A stretch of 64,000 nt of DNA from Nansenia antarctica (Eukaryota > Chordata > Actinopteri > Argentiniformes > Microstomatidae), in the NCBI GenBank assembly GCA_963989245.1, contig OZ022351.1, positions 15,372,434-15,436,433 on the forward strand, written 5' to 3'. A model generated the notes under the pieces. The model saw nothing but the letters and a program-made list of their open reading frames with translations, did not search any database and had not been told where the DNA came from. The position numbers were made by a program, and so were the translations under genes. This document shows positions 22,909 to 35,064 of the stretch, piece by piece. Position 1 is the stretch's first letter; each line of letters opens with the position of its first letter.

Positions 22909-24278
22909 GGTGAGCAAGGGGGATGGCCAATTTTATTTCAACATGATAGAGCCTGCTAAACAATCAGAAACTTCAAAGCAAGCTGCTGTATTTAATGATA
23001 ATATAATCCATGAAAGTAATTACTCTTTCATGCAATTAGTGCACTGATTAGGCTAACCATTATAAAATAATACCATTTCGATCAGAATTCTTCAGCTAAT
23101 ACTTCTCCAGCTAAGAGGATGTTTTGGTGGCACCTTGGGATTGTATTGTTCAGTCAGGCATCTATGTTATCTACGTATGTAATGTTAGCATGTCATGTTT
23201 CACTAATAAATATCACCTTTAAGTATACATGTTTTCCTGCAGGGCATCTGTGATTAAGACATGCATGCATGTATGCTCTGTTGTCATGATAATATTCAGA
23301 GGATATTGAGGTTTTACTGTTTGTTTTCTCATCCTTTTTCCCCCCCTCTATCTGTCGTCCCTCCGGACCTTTAATTTTTTTCCGCACCATGCTCTTGTTG
23401 AAATACAGACATACGGGGCAGTCAAAGGAGTGATCCGCCTCCCTCGTTCTCTGTCTCTCTGAGTGCGGTTGAGGGGATTAGCTTGTGCCTGAGTGCCGAG
23501 AATAATGATCACTGCAGCAGAGAAACACATTTCAACATTTCAGGAGATAAGGGCAAGGCAATCTGCAAGCATAGGTCTTAACCAGTCTCCCTTGGCTTAT
23601 TGTGGAACTAACACATAAGTCACTGCGGTGACCGCTGACCAGACCTGCTAGGATACTCTTGCCCTCTGAATAAGAGACCAGTTATCTCCTGTTTCTCTCT
23701 CTCTCTCCCAGTCTGGGTGACAAATTGCAAGTGTGGCATTCATATATTACAGTATTTTAACTATTAATGCAAGCAAGAGCCCGAGGCCCCATAATGTATC
23801 GCCGGCCAATTTTCATACTGTGGCTCATTCCAAAAGAGAGGCAACGTTTTTATATTTTTGGAACTGAAGGTTTGATGTAGATCTCTATTTTCACAGTCAA
23901 ACCTCATCCACCCTAGCAGAGGTGCCTAAAGTGCTAGACTTTCTGATGAGAGTCCTTAATTGGACTGAATAATACATTGCACTTTAACATGAGAAGAGCT
24001 TGGTCAGACGTCTTGAAATATTCACAAATGATATTTTCTACCACATAAGTAGAGAGAACAAAAGCAGCTGGAATACCAACAAGACAATCTCCTTAAAAAA
24101 AGAACCTGTTCCTGCCACAACACATATTTCCAATGTGCAAGAACACAGAAAAAGACAGAGCAAGCTAGCTATTCAAGTTTCCTGGGATCAAAAAGCTATT
24201 TAACATATGCACTGAAATGATTATGAATTATTACATTCGTTATATACACATTTTGTTTTAAAGTAGGACAAACAATAC
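22908..24278. other. cdh18 intron 1, no gene seen
   Basis: Intron sequence adjoining the first coding exon. It has a short CT run near 23697-23708. No recognised element. Confidence 0.5.
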
Positions 24279-24509
24279 CTTTCCCACATACTGAGCGTCT
24301 GGTCCCATGTGTTCTTCTAAAACAAAGAATTGATTCCAGATCCATCCCCTCTTAGGCCTGTGGTGCACCTCTGTCTCTCCATTGGCCAGTTTGGTCTGGT
24401 TCTTGGTGGGCACTTTGATTGGGCCATGGTGGCTGGCTCCAGAGCACCTCTGGAAGAAACAGAGGCAGACAAGGAAAGGACAGAGACAGGAGCTGGTGGA
24501 TATCCTCAT
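24279..24509 (-). CDS. cdh18: cdh18 first coding exon (signal peptide, propeptide, EC1 start)
   Basis: First coding exon of cadherin-18. It starts at ATG 24509 in the context CCACCATGA and encodes residues 1-77 up to a GTATTG donor. Residues 1 to about 25 form a signal peptide (MRISTSSCLCPFLVCLCFFQ). A short propeptide with an N-glycosylation motif NQT at 37-39 follows. RPKR at 51-54 is the furin-type cleavage site, and the mature protein begins GWIWNQFFVLEEHMGP. Trp2 and Trp4 of the mature protein are the anchors of the type II strand swap. The signal peptide (STSC.CP.LVCLCF.QRC) and the propeptide GETEVHHRPKR are what identify it as CDH18 and not another type II cadherin. The intron that follows is phase 0 and about 10.3 kb long. 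Confidence 0.96.
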
Positions 24510-24633
24510 GGTGGAACGTGCTTTTGTAAATATATCCCAATGTCTGTGTGTGTGAAGGTCCTCCCACCACTGCCGCCGCCGCCACCACCAGCCACCGCTG
24601 CAGCCTCTATTGGCGGTCTCGACAAGAGTGGCA
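24510..24633 (-). other. cdh18: Probable 5' UTR part of the first cdh18 coding exon
   Basis: Minus-strand sequence just upstream of the ATG contains a GGC/GGT-rich triplet run (24571-24597). Further upstream is a plausible splice acceptor, CTCTGTTTGGATTTAG, which would start the exon at 24633. No TATA box or other core promoter is seen. The exon may instead begin elsewhere; only transcript data can decide. Confidence 0.35.
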
Positions 24634-26470
24634 CTAAATCCAAACAGAGAAAGGCCTGGTCCAGGTAGATCCTCTAAGGCTCATGGCCTAGCCGTCAACT
24701 GAGGGTAACGACCAAGCTACATTTACATCATGGAACATCCAGGGTCTTGATGAAAAAAAACAACTGTTGGTCGACGAATGTTGGATAGTTTTACCAAGGA
24801 CAGACGTTGATTACCATGACCATTTTGTGTTTCCTAGGAGAGGGAGAGAGGAAGACAGACAGACAGAGAGAGAGATTAATTCAATACAGTTGTGAGTTAA
24901 ACGTAAAAAAAAAAGATATACATTTCAACCCATAAAAACGCTTGTGATGGGCGAGCATTTCAAGCAGTTCAAACAGACTTGAAGACACTGTTCAGTATTC
25001 TCCACACTTTCAGCAAATGAAAGATGAAAACAATTTGGGATGTGATGAGTCGCTCAGTTATTTTCAAAGGTTGTCTGTGCCTGTGAGGTCAGGGAGCTAT
25101 TTGGAGAACGATATTGCCCAATGAGTTCTGATCCATGTATCAGGCCAGCACAGGGCCATACCAGTTACTCACACAACATGAGTTGGTTTTGTTGAAAAAT
25201 ATCAGAAAATGGTTTACTCGTTTCTTGTGCACTGTAACCAGGACAGAAAGAAATACCTTTTCAGTGATAAGGACATTAAGCCACTGAAAGTGCATGGCAG
25301 ACTGTGAATTCGGTAGGCATAGCAATAACAAGAGAAAACACAGATCCACAATAAATGCCCAGATAAATGCCCTTTTTCAAAAATTGTAATTACATATTGA
25401 AGACATTTCCGTAATAAGATATGACTGTATTTATCGTTTTGATGTATCCTGTACTGTTGCTATTGCACATGTACACTACATTAATGTTTAATGTAATATA
25501 CATTATTAAAATGAACCTTCAGACCTATACAAAATACATATAATATACTAGTTATTCATGGTTTGAGTTTGAAGTTTGAAGACTGTTGTGTTCAAGAGTG
25601 AGGGAGAGGGAAATATTGGTCCCAATCTTATAAAGGATTAATGAAGGCCTCTTGAATAAGCATATTAGTTGTAAAGTCACATACATGTGTACATACTGTA
25701 GTAGATTACAACTGTCTTATTAGATCAGTGATGACAGACCAATCATAAGCAAAATGGAACAACGACAACAATAGAACGTGTTTAACATCCAACACAGGTA
25801 AACAGTACATCTACATAATATTGTTCACAAAGTACCAGTGTATAATTAAGATTAAAATTGAAATTAAAAGATTGAGAGGACAACAACTTGGTTTGATGTT
25901 TAGATGGATATAGGAACTAGCCACTTTCAAAGCCAACTACTCTGATGCTACCACTTACTTGCAATGTAATGTTTTGAAATAGTATTTTACCAAGACACGG
26001 TATTAATAGAGTCATGGCTGTCACACACTTGGGGGGATGATCACAGAATCCCTTTAGAATAATACATGGATTAAAATATGGTTACAATCCTTGACTAATC
26101 CCCATGTTTCAAAAATCTACATGGAAATTATGCAGCTCATCTTGAGTTGTTGGTGATGTACTCCAACAGGAGCAGTTGTAATATGTAATACCTACTGCCA
26201 GCACAGCCACTGAGTGACATAGCAGAGGCTGTTCCATGTCAACATTGATTATGGCACGGCTGTTAATATGAGACAAATAGTCAACATCTATAATCTGTGA
26301 CAAGAGTTCCTGTCTCCACAGGTAAGATATGTAAATATTCCAAACACTGCAAATCTACTAACAACTCATCAACAACATCTTTAATCTGTCCTCAAAAAGC
26401 AACTATACACTCTAATCAAGAGGAATGGGAATGGGAATGGTAATGGACAGTCCTGTAAACTACTTCTATC

Positions 26471-26471
<1 letters not shown>
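24634..26471. other. Upstream of cdh18 coding region, no gene seen
   Basis: AT-rich noncoding DNA, either 5' intron or flank of cdh18. Small GACA/GA runs lie near 24840-24873. Nothing else recognised. Confidence 0.5.

Positions 26472-26534
<63 letters not shown>
26472..26534. repeat. ATT microsatellite
   Basis: Pure TTA/ATT trinucleotide array. Confidence 0.97.
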
Positions 26535-26828
26535 CATTATATGATATACATTATATTATAATACATATTATTCTGGGTTTCGGTATGCCCCATTGTCCAT
26601 TGGTTTTAAATGGGCACCTCCTGAGTAACTCTTCAATCAGTGTTCTAATTGTTTGATCATTTGACACATTTCAGATAGCCAAGAAATCAGCTGCAGCTGG
26701 CTTTGCCAATATAATTTTTGCCTATTCTTTCAATGCAGATTATAGTTAAAAGTCGCAGATGCATGTCAAGGTACCTACTCAATGATGTGTTTCTGTTTAT
26801 TACGCTAGTGATGAAGTGGATGTTTAAT

Positions 26829-26909
26829 TACGAGAGAGAGAGAGAGACAGACAGAGATAGAGAGAGAGAGAGAGAGAGACAGACAGAGATAGAGAGAGAG
26901 AGAGAGCGA

Positions 26910-26945
<36 letters not shown>

Positions 26946-26960
26946 CAGAGAGACAGAGAC

Positions 26961-26995
<35 letters not shown>

Positions 26996-27051
26996 GACAG
27001 ATAGAGAGAGAGAGAGAGACAGAGACAGAGACTGAGACAGAGACAGAGACA

Positions 27052-27087
<36 letters not shown>

Positions 27088-27097
27088 CAGAGAGAGA
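26829..27097. repeat. GA/GACAGA microsatellite, left of a LINE
   Basis: Purine-strand array of GA and GACAGA units. It ends where the LINE at 27098 begins, and a second GA array starts where the LINE ends. Confidence 0.95.
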
Positions 27098-30043
27098 CAG
27101 TACAGTAGATTACTTCAGCACTGACCTTAGCCTGGTGTCTCTCAGAGCGTTCACAATCAGCCCATTAACACCCCTGTCAGACCACAGCAAAACCACAGTC
27201 TACCTGAACAGTTCAACACCCAATCATGAAGTAGTAAAACCTACCAAACTACACACTATTAAAAAATACTACAAATGGAAGGAAGGTAGTGTTGAAACAT
27301 ATCAAAACGCTATTAGACAACAACAAGTTCAATCACTATTAGACCAGTTCCTGAAAAAAACCTTTCAATACAACAGTGAAGGTGTAAACAAGGCAGTAGA
27401 AAACCTTAATAATATATTTGACGTTTCAGCCTCCTTATCTGACCTAAACGCCTCAAATAGAAAACCCCCCAGAAATAACAACAATGACAAATGGTTCGAC
27501 AACGAGTGTCAAAACCTCAGAAAGGAACTAAGGAACCTATCAAACCAGAAACATAGACCCAACCAGAGCACACGTCTTCACTATGGTGAAACATTAAAAC
27601 TGTATAAAAATACATTAAAGAAAAAAAGGGACCATCATGTTAGAAACCAGCTACACTCTATAGAGGAATCCATAAAAACAAACAAATTCTGGGAAAAATG
27701 GAACACACTAAATAAACAAAAACATGAGGATCTACCCATCCAAAATGGAGATATATGGGTAAATCACTTCTCCAATCTCTTTGGTCCAATAGAGAAAAAT
27801 AAACAGCAAAGACACATACAAGATAAACTACAAAGTTTAGAGTCAGCCATAAAAGACTACCAGAACCCGCTAGACTCTCCAATTACACTAAAGGAAGTAC
27901 AGGACAAAATACATTCACTCGAAACCAAGAAGGCCTGTGGTGTCGATGGCATCCTAAATGAAATGTTAAAATTCACAGACGTCAAATTCCAATTGGCTAT
28001 ATTAAAACTCTTCAACATTGTCCTTAGCTCTGGGATCTTCCCCAATATTTGGAACCAAGGATTGATAACGCCGCTCCACAAAAGTGGAGATAAATCTGCT
28101 CCAAATAACTACCGTGGGATCTATGTCAACAGCAACCTTGGGAAAATCCTCTGTATGATCATCAACCACAGACTCCTACATTACCTCACTGTAAACAATG
28201 TCCTAAGCATATCCCAAATTGTTTTTTTTACCAAAGTATCGTACAACAGACCATATATTCACCCTCAGCACCCTAATTGACAACCAAATAAACAAAAACA
28301 AAAGCAAACTATTCGCCTGCTTCGTAGATTTCAAAAAAGCCTTTGATTCAATTTGGCACAAAGGTGTGCTATTCACACTGTTGGAAAATGGTGTTGGAGG
28401 AAAAACCTACGACATCATAAAGTCAATGTACACTAACAACAAGTGTGCTGTTAAGATTGGCAAAAACCACACAGACTTCTTTTCCCAAAGCCGGGAGGTT
28501 AGACAGGGATGCAGCTTGAGTCCAACCCTCTTCAACATCTATATCAACAGTTTGGCAAAAACATTAGAACAGTCTGCAGCACCTGGCATCCCCCTAGTAG
28601 ACACAGAAGTCAAATGTCTACTGTTTGCTGATGACCTGGTGCTGCTGTCCCCAACCAAAGAAGGGCTACAACAGCACCTCGACCTTCTATACCAATTCTC
28701 CCAGACCTGGGCCTTGACAGTGAATCTCACTAAGACGAAAATTATGATTTTCCAAAAAAGATCCAGCCTCCAGCACCACAAATTCAAATTCTTCCTAGAT
28801 ACAATTGCCCTAGAACATACAAAGAATTATACCTACCTCGGCCTAAACATCAGCACCACAGGTAGCTTCAACAAAGCTGTGAACGACCTGAGAGATAAGG
28901 CAAGGAGGGCTTTTTACGCCATCAAAAGGAACATCAAGTTAGACATCCCTATTCAAATCTGGCTCAAATTATTGGACTCCGTTATAGAACCCATTTCCCT
29001 CTATGGTTGCGAGGTCTGGGGTCCACCTGCCAACCAAGATTTTGCAAAATGGGACAAACACCAAATTGAGACTCTGCATGCAGAGTTCTGCAAATCCATT
29101 CTTCGTATCCAACGCAAAACACCAAATAACGCATGCAGAGCAGAATTAGGACGATACCCACTAATGATAAAAAATCAAAAGAGAGCGTTTACATTTTACA
29201 ACCACCTAAAAGAAAGTCACCCTGACACGCTCCACAACAAAGCCCTTACCCACAGAGAGACTCTAGGGAGATGCCCCCTCAGCCAGCTAGTTCTGGGACT
29301 CTCACAGTCACAAGCAGAGCCACCTATTAGACTAAACCAAATTATAAGAAAACAAAAAGAAAACTACCTGACACATTGGCAAGAATCAACCAAAAACCAG
29401 AGCAAATTGGAATGCTATTTGGCCCTAAACAGAAAATACACAGTGGCAGAATACCTGAGTACTGTGACAGACCCAAAGCTAAGGAAATCTTTGACTATGT
29501 ACAGACTCAGTGAACACAACCTGGCCATCGAGAAATGCCGCCACAGGCAGACCTGGCTCCCCAGACCAGACAGACTGTGCACCCACTGCACACAAAACCA
29601 GGTGGAAACAGAGCTGCACTTCTTAACTACCTGCCAGCTGTACAAGGACATCAGGGACGCATACTTCCCACTGATCACCAACATCCAGGGAGACTTTGAG
29701 GACTTGACCAATGTCGAAAGGCTACCATATCTGCTGGGTGAGGTACAGCAATGTGCAAACACAGCAGCAAGATTTGTTAGCTGCTGTGATAGAAAAAGGC
29801 AATCAAATGGGCTAAAACCACCATAAGAATTTAAATAAGTTTTATTTCATTTATTTATTCTAGTATGTAATCTATTTGTAATCTATTTATTTGTAATCTA
29901 GTATGTAATCTATTTATTTATTCTAGTATGTACATGTATGTACATTACATTCTTTTTGTTTTTATCTTCACACTTCACATGCTTTGGCAATGGAAATGTA
30001 TGTTTCCCATGCCAATAAAGCCCTTTGAAATTGAAATTGAATT
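27098..30043 (+). mobile_element. 5'-truncated non-LTR retrotransposon (LINE)
   Basis: LINE body running from the last piece of its endonuclease domain to a 3' UTR with the polyadenylation-like CCAATAAAGCCCTTTGAAAT (30012-30031). That is followed by ATTGAAATTGAATTGA and then a long GA array. Only the C-terminal part of ORF2 is present, so it was 5'-truncated on insertion and is inactive. GA-rich arrays bracket both ends. The clade is uncertain: the C-terminal part resembles the I/Nimb- or RTE/RTEX-like elements of fish. Confidence 0.9.
27135..29826 (+). pseudogene. LINE ORF2: endonuclease end, reverse transcriptase, zinc motif (frameshifted)
   Basis: Two open frames together make most of an ORF2 protein. 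The first (27135-28280) carries the terminal TPLSDHSK motif of an APE-type endonuclease at about residues 12-19, then a linker and the first reverse transcriptase blocks (TPLHKSGDKSAPNNYRGI). The second (from about 28219 to the stop at 29826) continues with FVDFKKAFDSIWHKG, REVRQGCSLSP and the catalytic LLFADDLVLLS. The C-terminal cysteine-histidine motif CTHCTQNQVETELHFLTTC follows. The frame changes at a run of eight T near 28222-28229, within a poorly conserved stretch, so a single slippage event probably killed an otherwise well preserved copy. The enzyme normally copies LINE RNA into DNA at a nicked target. Confidence 0.9.
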
Positions 30044-31320
<1,277 letters not shown>

Positions 31321-31574
31321 AGGGGCGAAAGGAGCATTGATTCCTACCCCTTTGCCCTGCTTCTCCCAAAATGCTTTCCTAAATGCTCTCGTAGATGTTT
31401 CTTTTCTATAAAAAAAAAAGAAAAATGGTTGTCAGGTCAGGATAGGCCCATCGCATCGTATTTACCCGTGGGCCCAGCCCCCTTGCGCCCGTTGTTGTGC
31501 CTTTTTTGGGGGGAAACAGCACCTGCCCTTCCATAAGTCACACACAAACAGACATGAGAGCACCATTACGCCTC

Positions 31575-31960
31575 TCAATCTTACCCAACACTTATGGGTA
31601 ATTAAAGAAAAGCAGCAGCAGGTTTTAAACACAGATTAGGCTGGGAGCTAATTAGGCCCATTGCAGTAATGTCTCCCACTGAGTCATGTGGGCAGGTTCG
31701 GTGTGTCAGTTACCCCCCTCCCACTGCCTCTCCCAAAGTCAACAACACCACGTCCTCCACCACTCTCCAAACGCCATCTGTCCTAACCTCACATCAGCCT
31801 TGATTACCTGACTCCCGGCTGCAGCGTTCTGCATTGCCATGACGGAGAAGGTCCTTAGATGAGAAATGCCTCTGATGATCCCATTTCCCTGTGTTTACAT
31901 GCCAAATTAACCAGGCTTAATTATATCTGTGCAAGAGGACCTTTTTTGGGGGTGAATTAG
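31575..31960. promoter_or_regulatory. Possible conserved noncoding element upstream of cdh18
   Basis: Repeat-free DNA with several homeodomain-like cores (GGGTAATTAAAG, GAGCTAATTAGGCC, CCAAATTAACC, GGCTTAATTATATC). It looks like a vertebrate developmental enhancer but has no direct evidence of function. Confidence 0.22.
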
Positions 31961-34212
31961 AAAACATCCCTACACTTCCTCAACCTTCCTATATGTTGTT
32001 TGGCTTTTTAATGAGGGCTGTGTAGGAGAGGGAAAGTGTCCCATCTGTTGTGTGTTTAATGGCTGGATTCTTGAGTTCTCATCATAGACTAGGAGCGCCA
32101 GGATGATAGCAGACAGCACCCATCTGCTGGCCACTGCAGGGAGAAATACACAATTTACTCTCCACTCTTGTATTCTCTCTCTCTCTCCCTCTCTCTCTCC
32201 CTCTCTCTTTTACTTTTACTGCAGTACTGCCGCAAACCATAGACAAGTCCATCATCATCCTGAATACAACATCTTCAAGATCTCTCTGATTATTATTATA
32301 AGAGTTAATCATATAACGCTGTTCCACACAATGTCGAATTATCCTACCTAGATGAGTCCTCAGATAGAAACCAGAAAGGAAAAAAACAATGGTGTATAAG
32401 CAGGTCGGTAATACTATTCTTATCACCTGCAGCGGCAGAATTCTCTTCACGTCTGGGAAGCTTAAACTCTGGGTGAAGCTACCGGAGTTTGGCAGCTTCC
32501 ACCGTTACGCACATGCTAAATACACAGAGCAGGTTGGTTTTTACTGAGAAGAGGCCCCTATGCTCCCCTCATCAAAGTAGAGCCAGGCGATCCACATTAG
32601 CATTTCATACACAGATCTGCCAGGTGGATTCCCTTGTGAGAGAGGAGACAGTGCGAGAGGTGTTAGGATTCACAGCCCCTCTACAGCGCAGCTTTTCAAG
32701 TGCCCACTGAGACATCTGAAGGGGGGGAGAGGAGCGACAACAGACACATACGCAGCCTTGTGCTGCTGATAAAGGCTAGGGCAAGCAGTGGAGACTGCAG
32801 TTCGAGTGTGTGGGGGGGGGGGGGGGGGGGGGAGGGGGGAGGATGGATGGATGGTGAGGCAGGATTGTGAAGTGAGTGGGTAATGTGTGGACAGCATCCT
32901 GCGGCTCCCTTCTCGCCTTAGATCTGCGAATCGATAGGGACGTGCTGTCCATCTCCCTCTCCCTCTTCTCCGAGCGTTGGCATGGTCCAATTAGCATCTC
33001 TCTCACATTTCCCCGTCTCCGCGTTGCACGCGGAGGGTGAGGAGGGCTGACAGGTACTCGGCACAACTGATGCTTTATCAGTGAAACACATCAGGTCTCC
33101 CCTTCGCACTCCGACGTCGGCGAGTGTTTGACTAGTCCTAGTAACTTCCTTCTGCCTGGGATGTCGTACCAACATGAGATTAACTCTTAAACGTCTGTTC
33201 ATTCAGTATGCCTCTCATAATCTCAGGTACAAAATACTACAATAATAGACTATAGACTGTACATTAATGGTAGCCCATATCTTATACTGCATACACTAAT
33301 ATTTGACTGCTTCTCTTTCAACCCTTGTAGAGGAGAGGTGATGAGGACGATGGGTGTTAAACACCCCCCAGGTGAATACAGCAGGTGTTCCCTGGGTAAG
33401 GACTAAAAATGGTGTGAAAGGTGGCCAGGAGGCAGATCCACCATCACTTGATTTGAGAAGAAAGAAGGGAAACTACTGGGAGGCAGCCCCCGAGGTTCCC
33501 AGCAGAACAGCTCACACAGTATATACTAATCATTCCTCCTAACAGCTCTTTAAAGAGGAAGGAAGTCTCTGAGCACTCTCAAGCGAAGGAGGGGAAATCC
33601 AATCCCCTAATGCTACACTACATGAAATATTGATGCAGGTAGCATATTGCCAGTCATACAATAATTTCTCTTTTTATAGATTTTCTGCAAATATATTATT
33701 CTCTTTTTTTCTTCCCAACTCAGTGATGAATATGTATTGTAAACCGTTTACATCATTCAAATCCACCGCACGAAGTAGGACATTTGTTCTGTCTTGGTAA
33801 TTACATTTGGAGTTATTTTAGTCTAACAGACTAATGCAAACATGGAGGCTATGACAGAAACCTAGGATGCCTCAGGTGACTCTGGTTTCTGTACAAGCTT
33901 CAGATCAATCTAGAGCTAAGTTTCAGTGCTGATATAAAGACATGTTCATCCTATATCTGTCCCTTTAATATGAAATAATTAGTTCATATAGAACTAGAAC
34001 ACCATGCTGGAATGAATTAATTGCCCCAGTTGATTCATTTTATGCAAAGCACAGGAATACAATAATCAATGTAATACACTATTCAATATATGAATCTGTC
34101 TGTACTGGTGGACCATCTATTCTTATAAACCTGTGGGTTTTGACTAAAAGCTCAGAACAAAAACTCAAGGAAACAACAAGGAAATGGGACGACTCCCACT
34201 CCCATTTGATAG
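31961..34212. other. Noncoding; G run and CpG-richer patch
   Basis: Contains a short CT array (32176-32208), a poly-G run (about 32812-32832) and a CpG-richer patch at about 32890-33130 around GCGTTGCACGCGGAGG and CGACGTCGGCGAG. The patch could be a 5' exon or promoter of cdh18, but I see no splice or core-promoter signal that proves it. No gene recognised. Confidence 0.4.
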
Positions 34213-34466
34213 TAAATAGACTGACTTATATAGCATCATATTCCAAAGCGCTTTACAACGGCCTCTCATTCACCCATTCACACACATTCACACACCAATG
34301 GCGGCAAGCTACCATGCAAGGCGCTGCCCCACTCATTGGGAGCAATCTGGGGTACAGTGTCTTGCCCAAGGACACTTCGACATGTGGCCAGCCGGGGCTC
34401 GAACCGCCTATCTGCCGACCTTCCTTGTGATCATTAGACGCCGGCTCTACCTCCTGCGCCACAGCC
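34213..34466 (-). mobile_element. AFC-like tRNA-derived SINE, copy 1
   Basis: Minus-strand copy. The tRNA-like head (box A TGGCGCAGGAG, box B near GGTTCGAGCCCC in degraded form) lies at 34395-34466. The body follows with GGCCACATGTCGAAGTGTCC, then CAAGACACTG, CATTCACACAC-type runs and the tail AAAGCGCTTTG...TATATAAGT. The layout matches the AFC SINE family described from percomorph fish. It is transcribed by RNA polymerase III and moved by a partner LINE. Confidence 0.85.
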
Positions 34467-34948
34467 TGATAGTGAAATTAAAATGTTAAGGATTTTTTTT
34501 TTCTTCTTCCGTCTGGCATTTCTTTGCCCACTATTCCAAACATAATTCATAAGAAGATGTTCCCTCTTAATTCCACCCCGCATTTCCTGTATAGTCCAGC
34601 CCCCTTCCTTGGCGCGCAACATACTATTAATACGTCAGTTGTAGTGAATCGAAAAGCAGGACAGATAAGACAAATAAGTACGTTCATAAAATGGCTACAA
34701 AGAAACGTAAAGTTGATACCGAAAATACACTGTTTAATGCAAATTGGACTGATACATTTTGCTTCATTCTACCTGGACATGACAATGCTAAGCCAGCTTG
34801 CTTAATCAGTTTACAAACAGTAAACTAGTAGTGGTCAGCAAGGTTGCTAACATCAAAGGCCATTTTGAAGGAAAACACAGCATGATTCCCACCAGAATCA
34901 GTCACCAGAAAGCAGAAAATAGCAACTTAAACTCTGCTTATGAGCTTA

Positions 34949-35021
34949 TACTTATGAGGAAGTAGCCACCTTTAGCTTTGATGACATTTTTGCACACTCT
35001 TGGCATTCTCTCAATCAGCTT

Positions 35022-35022
<1 letters not shown>
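34949..35022 (-). pseudogene. Tc1-like transposase C-terminal scrap
   Basis: On the minus strand it reads KLIERMPRVCKNVIKAKGGYF, the C-terminal tail of a Tc1-like transposase. No further transposase sequence adjoins it. A TG microsatellite (35022-35062) follows directly. Confidence 0.65.

Positions 35023-35062
<40 letters not shown>
35022..35062. repeat. TG microsatellite
   Basis: Pure TG array next to the Tc1 scrap. Confidence 0.95.

Positions 35063-35064
<2 letters not shown>

Noticed and set aside
24330..24668. Plus-strand 112-codon frame opposite the first cdh18 exon
   Set aside because: Shadow of the coding exon and of the GGC/GGT-rich 5' UTR; no domain.
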